A stretch of 64,000 nucleotides of DNA from assembly GCF_020520425.1 (NCBI RefSeq), contig NC_079489.1:16888001-16952000 (forward strand), written 5' to 3'. This DNA is from Spinacia oleracea. Lineage: Eukaryota > Streptophyta > Magnoliopsida > Caryophyllales > Amaranthaceae. The position numbers and the translations under genes are program-made. Numbering within the stretch: position 1 is the first letter of the stretch; every line of letters starts with the position of its first letter. Positions 53,097-64,000 of this stretch are shown here, piece after piece. The notes beneath the pieces are model-generated. The model did not search any database. It saw only the letters and a list, made by a program, of their open reading frames with translations, and had not been told where the DNA came from.

Positions 53097-56000
53097 GTCT
53101 CCCACTTGTCCTTAGGGACAAGTGTGCATTTCCTAATTCCTTTGTCACTCGATGCTTGCTCTTGAACATAAGGTAAGAGTTGTCATCCTTATTATGTCCA
53201 GAGGTGTTCCTCGGTTTCAGAGTTCAACTGATCAAATAAACAGATAATCATAGCCTATGATTCATCCGAGCACGGCCATGCATTTCACAGTTTCTAGCTC
53301 TCCGAGTGGCCTTGTACAACTTTTAAGCATCTCATCCCGATTTATGGGAGGACAATCCCAATCTTGCGATCTTGAGATTAGACTTCGTTTGATAGGTGAT
53401 TACCTGAGCGTTGCCTTTATAGCCTCCTTTTACGGTGCGACGGTTGGTCAACGTCAAAGCAACCAGTTCTCAAACAAGTAATCTCAAATCACTCAGGTAT
53501 TGAGGATTTAGTGTCTAATAATTTAATGAAATTTACTTATGACAGACTTTCATCTCTTACAGTAAAGTTTCATAGGTCTTGTCCGATACTAGTCTTCCCA
53601 AAGTAAGTATCTATGCAAATGATTATGACATTGCCATGTCCACATAGTTCAAGAAACAGAACTACTAGTCATCTTGCATTCTAATCGTCTAACGTTTTCT
53701 ATGCGTCCAATTTTATAGAAAACTCCGACTAGGGACCATTTTCAACCTTTGACATTCAAGTTCACTTGATAGACATTTCTTAGTCACAGGACTGGTCCTG
53801 ACAGTCTATCTTGAATATATCGTCAAATTTGAAGGGACTCATCATTTAATACTAAACCAAGTTTAAATGGAATATGAAAATACATTTCATATATGATAAA
53901 TGTTCAACCCCAATGTTTTATAACCATGGGCCTCAAACCCATCTTCTAAAACAATTCATGGAATTCAAAGCTATGCTTGATTTCCAGTGTGACAATGTGA
54001 GTGTTGCTTCTCACTTGTTGCATAGGTTTAGTTATCATGCTTTGCCAATCTTAATATCCTTTTTCATCGAATGTTCTTCGAGATATGATGATAAGATCTT
54101 TTGAGTATGTTTATTTTGTGATCTAGTCTTTCTTGCTACATTAGTGGTTCTACGCATTTTGCAATGAAGGACCATCAAGTTAGCAGACGTTTTTCTTGCT
54201 TTCAAGAGTGGTTCTACGCATTTTTCAATGAAGAACCATCAAGCCAGCAGATAGGTGATCTACCCAAGTTCAGTGAAGAACTTTAAACAACCCTGTTTTA
54301 TTGCTTCTTAGGCAATAATCACTTTTACTTCAACTGTATAGGTTGCTAGTGATGCTTTGTTTGGATTTACCTATCCAAGCAGTTCATAGATATGTGGAAG
54401 TCTCTCCAACTATATCTTAGAACATAGAAATTATTATTTTAATTTCCCACGCAACAACTCATGGTCTCCAACCCATGTTGCCATTTTCAAAACACGATGC
54501 TCTATTGCTCGTCCTTATCAATGGTTAACTCCAAAGGGTCTTACTTGATCCTTTGCCAGTGTTTATGCGTGTAGCATCAATATTTAGCATATCTTTATTT
54601 CCTTGAATCAAGAACTATTCCTATGTACCTTTTCAAGTACCATAAGTATTCTTGATCTCAATCTAGTTGATCTTCACTTAGATCAATAGAGATTGGTATA
54701 TGTTCGTCATGCCTAAAGTCATACGATACGTTTTTGGCGATCCTCATATTATATCATACATGATAAATTCTTTTGCAGAATATTTCCCCATTGAATTCTA
54801 TTCATGTAACTTTAGCTTATCTAGTTTCAGTAGATACTAAATTCAGCTAAATTCTTTGACATATAATATAGGTTAAGAATCTCATTTAGACTCTTTGATG
54901 TTTAACTTAGTAAATGCTTATACATAGTTCAAACATCCTTTACTTAGATTTATTCACATGGGTCGAATATCTCCAATGGAGACTTTCGTGTTTGATTTAG
55001 TAAATGCCATTACTTAATCTAAAACAATATGATAAGATCTTTGTAAATAGATCTTAATACCCAGTATGTACTAAGTTTTGCCATGGTCCATCATTGATGA
55101 ATAATTTCAAATCTAAGTCATTAGCATTTGAATGTTGTTTCACAATAGAGAGATATGTGTGTAATACACATAGGACCAATTAAGTTTTAAGTACTCCCAC
55201 TAAACTTCTTATATATCTATAAGAATCATGTATATTTTATGAAACTAAAATACTTATTAGTTTCACTAAAATACAGTTCCAATTCCCAATTGCTTGCTTA
55301 AATCTGTACTTAGATTTTATAAGCTAGCTTTCCTTTTCAAGCATTTATTTGGATCCACAAACTCTATGACATACCATGTACATATTGTATTCCATCATTT
55401 GATTGAGGAATACGTTTTGTCATCCAATTGCCATATGTACCAATATGCAATCATTGCTTGAATTATAGACTTAAGCATTACGATTTTGCATGAGGTTTCA
55501 ACACAATCCATGCCATGAATTTGCTTTTAACCTTTAGCAACTAATCTAGCTTTGTGTGTGAACACAATTCCATGTTTGATGGTTTTTATCCTTAAAACAA
55601 ACTTGCAACCAATAGGTGTGAAACTATTCTTGCAAATCAACAAATTTTCAATTTTGTCATCAAAACATTGAGTATGTTTTATGGCCTTTAACCATTTAAA
55701 ACATTTGAGTCTATATATGGCCTCTAACCATTTTAGGGAATCTAGGTTTCGTCATAGCTTTCTTACAAGTCACAAACTCATTAATCTACATGATAATAGT
55801 TTGACTGCAAGTTGTAGGTTTCTTCACTATCTAATGGAAGAATTGCATAGTTTCAGTGACCTGAACTCCATGTTTCTTCACTATCTAATAGAAGAATCTC
55901 ATAGTTCCAGTGACTTGAACTCTATGCCTACTAGGGTATAGAACATCAAACAATAGAATATCAATAGCTACTTGAAAGTCCTTTGAATATTCTGTTCTCT

Positions 56001-59000
56001 TTGAAGCACTTGTAAAGTCTTCTAAGAGATGTCTATTCTTTAAAGCCACTTCTAAAGTCTTAAAGAATAAGTTCGGATTTTCTGAAGCACTTCGAAAAGC
56101 CTCCGGAATGTCCGTTTATGTTTGTTGTTCGCCTCGAAGACTTTCGAGGTCTATTTTCTCCCACTTGTCATTTTGGAAACGAATCTCCAAAAGGACATTA
56201 TTTCGAGCAAACAAACATTATGTTCTCAAAAATTTGTGGTAGAAACAATACCCTTGTGTCTCATCACAATGAAACATATATCTATACTTGGGCCTCAGTT
56301 TGTCGAATGACAAACACTAAGCTCCCACTGAGTTTTGCAACTCTCTAGATATTTTATGAAAAGTTATTCTGAAATTACTTTTCAATAGCTTTGACGAATT
56401 TGGTTTAGTTTGGTGGTAGTTGAGCATTTTGTTTTAGAAATTATAGGAAAAGTCTTTATGATCCATCATTGATCGAATCAAGTACTAATTGACTTCGATT
56501 ATTCCAACTAAGATATGCCATATCTTATGGACCTAGATTGTGAAATTACACCACACAATCATTGATGATCATATTTGGTCTCAAGTAATCATCAACATGA
56601 TCTAACCTAGATCTTTATGATTTCTTACCAAGTGGATTTTATACTTTGAATCTTTGAACTAGCCAAACAGATTCAACTTATATCACATTTGAGTAAATAA
56701 AACTATATTCACTCAAATCCATGTGAAATAATAAAATCATAAAACCTTTCTTTAGCTTTGAACTCTATCGTCTAGGCGTTCTAACAATAGTTCATATTCT
56801 TTGTTACTTTCAACAAGTAAGACTACCTTGTCTTAAGTTGATCTAGAAATCAACCAACTTTCAAAAGTCCATTAAAATAGAGCTTTTGAATGTTAACTTG
56901 TTGATATGGTCTAAGCAACAATGCCAAAGATTAGTGGAACTCAAATCAAGAAGTTGATTTGAACCTAGTAAAGTTCTTTAAAGAGTTGTTTGTTTTAATC
57001 AAGCATATTGACTCAATCTGTAATTGACCATTTTATTCAAATAAACCAACAAACATTGTTTTTGTTTTTCTGAATGTGAGTCTTTCTGTGTTTGAAGCAG
57101 AAATTTAGGTATGCTGATTATGGAACAAAATAGCCATTAAGTTCCAGCCTTTGAAAGGACTTAAAACAAACTTAGATGATCCTACAATCAATGTAGCATT
57201 GCCATGCTTCATTTCCCACTTGTAGGTCATTAGTGTATCCTAGCTTCCATTGTTTGAGTTATTACCGAAGTAAGAACCTCAAGCGGTATATGATACCAAG
57301 GAAGTTTGATTGCTAGGTCACTTCTCTTTTAAACATAAACTTATAGGTAGAAACGGAATCGTAAATTCCTCTCATTTGTTCCTCGTTTTCCTATTTCTTG
57401 TACCTTTTCTTATAGTCTTAAGAATTGAATTCTTTAGTGTTGACTTTTATACTTTGTTAGACATGTCCAATGTCACCAACAAGGTTCTTTACCATTTTAA
57501 TTTATGTTGAATATTTTGTTTCAACTAGATGATCTTACCAGAAGCTTCTAAAGTTCTCTAAGCATCTATCTATTCGAATGTCTAGGGACTAGACTCATTC
57601 GAGAATTAAATGGACAAAGATATTAGGTTGTTAACCATTGGTAAAGCTGAGCGTATTAAACTCAATGCTTTATGATCTCAAAACTACATTGTATTTTGAA
57701 TTCACAAGCACCAATTGGTTTGCCATTCGATTTTGATCTTCGAAAACAACCATAAAAGTCGCTAAAAGAAACGTACATTTTAAATTGCTCACTTTCTCTC
57801 ATTTCCGTGAATCGTTCTTGGATTCACTACCAATCGAGGAAATTTACTGTTACCTTTCTAAAAGGATTTATTGCAGTGCAAGATATTTAATTATAAACAA
57901 TAATTAAAACATACATTGAAGCATGCAAAGTCTAAACATTTATCATGAATAATAACTTGAAATTAAAGCAACCATGCAATTTAAACAAGTTATTAGCATT
58001 TTATTCGATTTTATTGTTCCGGCAGGTGTGAATAAAATGATTCCAAGACCCTAAAATCATTGAAGAACTAAGCACAGTTTGTCGACTTAATCCTAGAACA
58101 TCTTAGGTAAGCAAAAGCCTTTTGCTAATAGTCTAGAAACTATTCTTGGTTGATAGGTACGTCTAAGAACTTATTAGGTAAACCTATCGAATTTGCCACG
58201 ACATAAAAGGACTCCTTACTTATATCGTTGAGTTTCACCAAAACTAACATGTACTCACAATTATTTGTGTACCTTGCCCCTTTAGGACCAATAAGTAACA
58301 CCTCGCTGAGCGAAAACTATTACTAGATTGATGTAAAGGATATCCAAGCAAGTGTATATTTTGGCATGGCACCTTTTAACTCAATTTTTTAAGTTTGGAA
58401 CTTAAGGCTCTTACTATGTTGGTTAGATTTTAAGTGAACTAAAATCCTTAATCATGCAACATAATCAAGCTTTTGATCTCATGCATTTTAAGACATATTT
58501 AAAACAATAAATAACTTAAAACATGCATAAGATATTTGTGATCTAGTATGGCCCGACTTCATCTTGAAGCTTTGACTTCAAAGTCCGTCTTGAAAATCTC
58601 CGTGGGAGGCACCATTTTCTTCAAATAGGATAAGCTATAACTAATTACAACTATTTGATGGTACGCAGACCATATTTGAATTGAAAAATAACTTTGGTAC
58701 TTTAGACCAATTACATTCAAATTAATGGTACGCAGACCATATTTTCTATCCTATTTGGGCCATACTAGTCACTTCATAACCTGCAAAACAGTACATATAC
58801 AATATATACCATTCACCCATTCATTATCATGAATGGCCCACATAGCTGGTTAGTAAAACACATTATGCATCACGTAAACATTTGCAGCAATTAATCAAGG
58901 GCACCAATAATCTACCAATTATTCAGTCCTTATTAATTCTAATCAAGTTGTTTTAACCTTAAGGATTTGTAGACCTAATCAAGAGTTTATGACTAAAAAG

Positions 59001-59300
59001 CGCTCCCACTTAAACCAATAAATTCATATGCTTTACCAATTTTAAACATAAAAATGTATTTCTAGTCTAACCGGAAACATACAAATTTAATTAAAATTTA
59101 AAGCTCATATAAATTTATAATTGAATCCAAAAAGTTTAATTTAATTTCAGTCGCATTTAAATTAATTCATGATTTTAATTTTAGTAAAATAATTAGAATA
59201 AATTACATTTATTATAATTATAATATTCAAAATTAAAATCCAAGAAAATAATTTAAATTATTAATTTTAAAATTAATTAAAATTACGTGAACTGAAATTT
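53097..59300 (-). pseudogene. Decayed copia pol interior
   Basis: No frame over 90 codons survives. Readable minus-strand traces are GIVFTHKARLVAKG, a conserved RT core segment, with GCKFVLRIKT before it (within 55531-55612), VDPNKCLKRKASL (about 55310-55345), and KFFTELG of the RNase H end (about 54268-54290), each interrupted by stops. Tandem duplications of about 60-70 bp occur at 54145-54260 and 55826-55926. The plus-strand frames in this stretch (for example 55681-55941, 56118-56348) are shadows. Confidence 0.7.
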
Positions 59301-59339
59301 TCAAATTAAACATTCAAAACGATCTAATCGTAACGCAAA

Positions 59340-59960
59340 CACCCTACGCGTTGCACGCCCATGGGCCGCACGCACACAGCCATTGCTGGCCATGTGCGCG
59401 CAGCCCATGCGCTCGTCGCATAGCTGCTGCATCCCTATCGCAAGCCTCCGCACGCATTGGTGCTCGCTGCGCGCGCCAGCGCTCATCGCACGCGAGCTAT
59501 CGCTCGCAGTGCGCGCGCGCGACATCGCTCGCTGGGCGCGCGAGCCATCGCTCGCTGGGCGCGCGACATCGCTCGCTGGGCGCGCGACATCGCTCGCTGT
59601 GCGCGCGAGCCATCGCTCGCTGGGGCGCGACATCGCTCGCTGGGCGGGCGATATCGCTCGCTGTGCGCGCGAGTAATGCTGGGCGCAGCGCTCGTGGCAC
59701 GCGAGCTTGCGCTCGCTGCGCGCGAGGCTGCGCGCTCTTGTGCGAGGCAGCGCGCGTTGTGGCGCAGCTCGCTTGCTGCCCACACGCGACTGCCTTGGCT
59801 CGCTCTTCGCCCATGCCCATTCGTTCATTGCTCGTGGCACACGACACAAGGCAGGGCTGCTGCCTTGTGCTCGTGCACTACGCCCTTGCTCATTGCATTC
59901 GTGCCGCACGGGCGACGAGCTCCCTTGCTCGTCGTCGCATGCCCGCATTATACAACACCC
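59340..59960. repeat. GC-rich tandem array in copia 2 leader
   Basis: Units of 18-21 bp such as GCGCGCGACATCGCTCGCTGG repeat between about 59480 and 59680, with related GCGCGAG words on either side. The array keeps frames open on both strands (Ala/Arg/Ser-rich products), which I take as artefacts. It lies between the primer-binding site and the pol remnant, where the untranslated leader or gag start should be. Confidence 0.8.
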
Positions 59961-60726
59961 CTTAAGGGTAACACGAAGCGTCCATTGCTTCGTGCGTGCA
60001 AGTTTTATGAACGAATCGCATAAAATTTAAAATTTATATTTAAAATTAATGACAAATTAATAAATAATATTAATTTCATAATTTTAGGGCGAAAAATCGA
60101 AAATTTATTATCCAATTGATTTCCGATTGATATGGATTCAAGTCTAGGTCATAAAAATTTAAAATTTATCGTAAATTTACAATTTTTATGGTGGTTTTTA
60201 ATCATAGGTTTCTAATTAAATTACAATTAATTATGAAAATCAAATTAATTCTAAATTATTCTAATTTTCAACAAATTAATCATAATTAATAATTAGATTG
60301 CATAATTAACAAGACTAGGCATTCAAACTTGTTAAACATATGCAGTAGGTCAATCAAAAATTCAAGATTTATCAACAAGAATCGCAAATATTTAATTTAA
60401 CATCTTAAATTTACGAAATTTTGCATTCGAAAAACTAAAACCTTCGAAAAGTCATAGTTAGGCTTCGAATTTGAGAATTCTGGGTTCGGCAGAAAAATAC
60501 TTTTTTTGTCAAAATTTTTAGAATGCCTTTTACATGCGGAATTGACACAAAAATCACTCAATTCGGATGAGTAACGAAGAAACTGCCGAAAAACTGCGTA
60601 CGTATATTTAAATAAACGCAATTTGCAATTAATTAACAATTACGAAAATTAATCACCCCTTTTAATTCTTGCAAATTTGTAATATTTAACCATGTTCATG
60701 CAATTTAGATTATGAAAATAATAAGG

Positions 60727-60740
60727 GGCTCGTGATACCA
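60727..60740 (-). other. Primer-binding site, copia element 2
   Basis: On the minus strand TGGTATCACGAGCC, one base inside the 5' LTR. It resembles the initiator tRNA-Met site (TGGTATCAGAGC) with one extra base, and fixes the element's orientation. Confidence 0.7.
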
Positions 60741-60741
60741 C

Positions 60742-62167
60742 TGTTAGGTTATGATACATATGACAATTCATAAATCATGCGGAAAAACCATAAACCAAGG
60801 TAATCATATTATTTACACATAATCATTTAGCATAGAATAGATGCATACTCTTTGTTGCGTGCCTTCCCTAGCTGCGCCCGAACCGAACAAGAACAAGTCT
60901 TTAGGACTCCAAGTGTCGTCCCTCCGTAGATAGTCCACAGCACGTCCGGATCCGCCTTAAGATTGACCAACTAGAATCGCCCTTAAGGTACTATTATTTT
61001 CGGCACTTTATAGGCAAATGTGTGACTGAATTTTTCTCTCAAAAACTCATTTTGAATACTTTGAAACTTGTGTTATAAATTGTGAGCCCTAGCCTCATAT
61101 TTATAGCGGTATGGAAAGGGAATCGAAATCCTATTCAGATACAAATTAATCAAACCTAGAATCCTACAAGAACTCTAATTTAATTAATTTATCAAATAGA
61201 ATTAGGAATTTAATCATTAACCGAACTCTGCATGTTTTAGGAAACGTGCACGAACACAAACACTTGCACACACACGCACGACAGCCACGATGGGCCTCAT
61301 GCGTGCGCGCGAGCAGCAGCCCACTCAGCGCCCGCGCGCGCTGCGCGCTGCGCGCGCTGTGCGCGCTGTGCGCTGCGCGTGCTGTGCGCGCTGTGCGCGC
61401 TGCGCGCTGCGCGCAGCCTGCTGGGCCTGGCCTTGCTGTTTGTGCGGCGCGCTTGGCTTGCTGGGCGATGGCCTGGCTTCGTGCTGGGCCTCGTCCGGCA
61501 GGCCTCGTCCGATGCTTATTCGTACGATGCGCTTCCGATTAAATTTTCCGATTCCGGAATTCATTTCCGATACGAACAATATTTAATATTTCCGATTCCG
61601 GAATTAATTTCCGTTTCGAACAAATATTTAATATTTCCGTTTCCGGAATTATTTTCCGATTCCGGTAATATTTCCGATTCTGACAATATTTCCGTTTCCG
61701 GCAATATTTCCAATTCTGGCAATATTTCCATTTCCGATAATATTTTCCGATACGTACCATGTTTCCGTTTCCGGCAACATCTACGACTTGGATAATATTT
61801 ATATTTCCGATACGATCCATATTTCCGTTTCCGGCAATATCATCGTTTCCGGAGTATTCATTTCTTGCCTGTGACGATCTTAGCTCCCACTGAAACCAAG
61901 ATCCGTCGGTTCCGAATATTCATAGATAGAGTATCTAATGCCATTAGATACTTGATCCGTTTACGTACTATTTGTGTGACCCTACGGGTTCAGTCAAGAG
62001 TAAGCTGTGGATTAATATCATTAATTCCACTTGAACTGAAGCGGCCTCTAGCTAGGCATTCAGCTCACTTGATCTCACTGAATTATTAACTTGTCAATTA
62101 ATACTGAACCGCATTTATTAGACTTAACATAGAATGCATACTTGGACCAAGGGCATTATTTCCTTCA
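60742..62167 (-). repeat. 5' LTR of copia element 2 (right copy)
   Basis: 1,426 bp, 16 bp longer than the left copy because of one extra GCGCTGCGCGCTGCGC unit near 61398. TATA box TATAAATAT on the minus strand (complement of 61097-61105). Flanked by ATGGC at 62168-62172. Confidence 0.93.
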
Positions 62168-62279
62168 ATGGCTGCCCTGTTGTTGTTGATTCTGATGATT
62201 ATGTGCAGGTAACTGATAATATCACCCTGCAAGTACTATAAAAAAAATAGTAGTAAGGACAAAAAAAAAATACACATAC

Positions 62280-63321
62280 CTCTCTTTAAAATCATTTATC
62301 TCTGTAATATCAGTATTTATATGGAGCCTAGTCACAAATAGGGAACTCGATATTCCAACAACACCTTTAAATGCGTAAGAAAGATAAACGTATAAGAATG
62401 CAAAACCCCATCAACTGATAAAATGACATAAGGATTTAATTCAACTCAAATAATATGTATACCATGAAAAGTCTTGATTTTTGCATACTGGATGGCAATA
62501 AAAACTTGACAATTTGGATGATTAGATAAGTATTATGTCAATTGATCAACATATTGATTCCACAAAGTGCAACTCAAGAAATTTTTCCTGATATTGACAA
62601 CACAACAAAGTTAGTACAAAAATAATAATTGTACTTTCCTTAAAAAACATTAAAAATATACTTACTGCAAATCCTCTAGTTGAATATTGAGCATTTTTTG
62701 GGGTTATCATCTCTAATAAATTGATCAGTTGATAATATTCCAGAAAGATATCCAATACAATCTGTTTTTACAAAAAGCCGATATTAACAGTAAATAATAT
62801 AAAAAAATAAATATAATGTACCAAAAACTAAGTAGATTTTTATACCGATTAACACACTGTTGTCCAGCTCTTTTAGTGCTTCATAAGACTTAAAATCAAA
62901 ACCATCCATAGGAATGGTCGATGCAACCACTTCTACGGCTTGAGCTTGAGTAAACATTCTAAAGTTAATTTTGTATGGATGCATCGTGGGTTTATAGTCT
63001 CCAGCATTCTTTCCAACACCAAAATACGAAATATTGTACGCTTGTCCTTCGAGGAAAACATTCCGCCATTTTGAGATAAAAGATTTTTTAATAGAAGCTT
63101 GAATCTTGCCTCCCTAGTATGCAATAAAAATAAAATAAAAAAAGTAGTTAGCAGCATACTAAAACTTGAATATTAATATCGAGTATAGCACAATATGAAT
63201 CATGTGTTTCACTCGGATTATTGAAGGCAGGAACGTTCCATAGTCGGATAACCCTTGCTTGTATCGTTATGTTTTCTATAGAAGGATTAATAGTGTGTAT
63301 GGGTGTAAAATTGCTGGCCAT
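62280..63321 (-). pseudogene. RPA1-like OB-fold (DUF223-type) gene, broken
   Basis: Minus-strand exons: 63321-63166 (MASNFTPIHTINPSIENI, then ARVIRLWNVPAFNNPSE), 63113-62846 (GGKIQASIKKSFISKW, AYNISYFGVGKNAGDYKP, IPMDGFDFKSYEAL), 62761-62666 (CIGYLSGILSTDQFIRD), 62587-62463 (LSCTLWNQYVDQLT, then VFIAIQYAKIKTFHG) and 62364-62280 (SSLFVTRLHINTDITEINDF). This is the order of the DNA-binding OB folds of replication protein A large-subunit-like proteins, which bind single-stranded DNA and in plants occur as large families, some carried by Helitrons. Two lesions are visible: a frame slip in the CCCCAAAAAA run at about 62695-62704, and an in-frame TAA after QLT in the fourth exon. Further 3' the gene is split by copia element 2. 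An upstream ATG at 63342 is in frame. Confidence 0.75.
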
Positions 63322-63390
63322 TTTTTTTTTCTCAGACTTCACGTATATTTGATAGATAGATGCTTGATATTATTGTTTGTTGAGAAGGGA

Positions 63391-63399
63391 GTATTTATA
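63391..63399 (-). promoter_or_regulatory. TATA box of RPA-like gene
   Basis: TATAAATAC on the minus strand in the context GGGTATAAATACTCCC, 70 bp before the ATG at 63321, a normal spacing for a plant TATA box. It suggests the gene was once transcribed from its own promoter. Confidence 0.55.
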
Positions 63400-63931
63400 C
63401 CCGGTTGAATTCTAGGTTACACCCTAATTTGTTGTGATTATTCTGGATTCTTGGGATTACTGGATAAGCAGGGAGTATTTTATTATTTTATAATCTTATA
63501 AAATTTCGTATTTTATAAGTTTTGTACGTAATTTCTGAGATATTTTTGTAATCTTGTTCTATGCTTTCCTATTTTGCAGGGAGTTAGGGAATTATTCAAA
63601 AACTGAACGTGAACTACATAATGTAAAATATGTTTGAATAAAAATACATTATTTGTAGATTATTTTTATAAACAGTTGTACATTATGTAAAATTGTAAAC
63701 CGTAGATTAGTTTTAATTTATTCTTTTCTTTTCTTTTCTATTTTTAAGGGAAGTTCATCAGCTGTTAAACCGTTTTTATCCCCTAAATTTTAGATACTCC
63801 ATTTATTTCTGAACTTTATTTTTGTAACTGATTATTCTACAGGATCTTTTCCACGGTATCTTTTCCAGTTCACACAGGATCTTGTGAATTATTTTTTTCA
63901 CTGGATATTTTCCACGTTTTTAGTATAACAA
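63400..63931. other. Upstream region of RPA-like gene
   Basis: AT-rich, with no frame or bounded repeat recognised apart from short GATCTTTTCCACGG and GGATATTTTCCACG repeats near 63842-63917. Confidence 0.4.
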
Positions 63932-63958
63932 CTAGTATAGTACCCGTGCGATGCACGG
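63932..63958 (-). mobile_element. Helitron 3' terminus at window edge
   Basis: Minus-strand hairpin CCGTGC-ATC-GCACGG (63958-63944), then CTAG at 63935-63932 followed by T. The element continues beyond the right end of the window. Confidence 0.65.
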
Positions 63959-64000
63959 TTTTTATAGTCTATACATAAATTTGTATGGAATTTGTTAGGA

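Larger units (their letters stand above)
51687..62167 (-). mobile_element. Copia LTR retrotransposon 2 (decayed interior), 10.5 kb
   Basis: Bounded by direct LTRs (51687-53096 and 60742-62167) and an exact 5-bp duplication ATGGC (51682-51686 and 62168-62172). Orientation is minus: the primer-binding site lies inside the right LTR (60727-60740) and a purine tract inside the left (complement of 53097-53113). The interior has no long frame, but decayed RT (55531-55612) and RNase H (about 54268-54315) segments of copia type are readable on the minus strand. A GC-rich tandem leader lies at 59340-59960. The LTRs differ at about four positions plus one 16-bp repeat unit, so the insertion is recent although its genes are long dead. 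Confidence 0.92.

Noticed and set aside
59300..60030. Ala/Arg-rich frames of up to 215 residues in copia 2
   Set aside because: They arise from a GC-rich tandem array with frames open on both strands. No family resemblance.

Overview
This is a repeat-rich, intron-rich nuclear segment of a flowering plant, most likely a eudicot. I infer this from GT-AG introns in AT-rich DNA, genes whose closest remembered relatives are plant genes, and typical plant transposons. The species cannot be fixed from the window.

Three host genes look intact. (1) 7227-9326, minus: a three-exon ZIP-family zinc/iron transporter of 358 residues. (2) 14379-35159, plus: the plant Fused-type kinase (TIO, 'two-in-one'), 22 exons and about 1,311 residues, with an N-terminal Ser/Thr kinase and a long helical-repeat tail. 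Its coding sequence is 3.9 kb but the gene covers 20.8 kb because several introns hold transposons. (3) 41322-44117, minus: a six-exon, 374-residue BRO1-domain protein. Two host-type genes are broken. An F-box/FBA pseudogene (3296-4557) has a frameshift and a MITE insertion. An RPA-like OB-fold gene (minus, 62280-63321 plus 3' pieces) has lost its frame and is split by a retrotransposon.

The rest is a catalogue of mobile DNA. Copia element 1 (19301-27125) sits in intron 13 of the kinase gene, with TSD CTTTG. It has near-identical 1.44-kb LTRs, a gag-RT-RNase H frame with no visible protease or integrase, and an in-frame stop inside RT. Copia element 2 (51687-62167, minus, TSD ATGGC) also has near-identical LTRs, but its interior is almost without open frames. 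Both therefore look like recently moved elements dependent on proteins supplied in trans. There are also a Mutator-like transposase pseudogene (38157-40300), a LINE remnant (29870-30230), two hAT elements with exact 8-bp TSDs (6939-7104, 47879-48707), several TA-flanked Stowaway elements, a PIF/Harbinger-type element (43217-43600), and a series of small Helitrons. Three of the Helitrons can be bounded at both ends (475-1188, 44834-45123, 49734-50252).

Region by region: 1-7200 is Helitron, mariner-like DNA, F-box pseudogene and TIR/palindrome repeats; 7.2-9.3 kb is the transporter; 9.3-14.3 kb is intergenic with a 2.7-kb LTR-like block abutting the kinase gene; 14.4-35.2 kb is the kinase gene; 35.2-41.3 kb is AT-rich DNA with a MULE; 41.3-44.1 kb is the BRO1 gene; 44.1-51.6 kb is nested small elements; 51.7-62.2 kb is copia element 2 inside the RPA-like pseudogene; the window closes at another Helitron 3' terminus. 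The three intact genes do not form a pathway together. No prokaryote-style system (operon, CRISPR, phage) is present.
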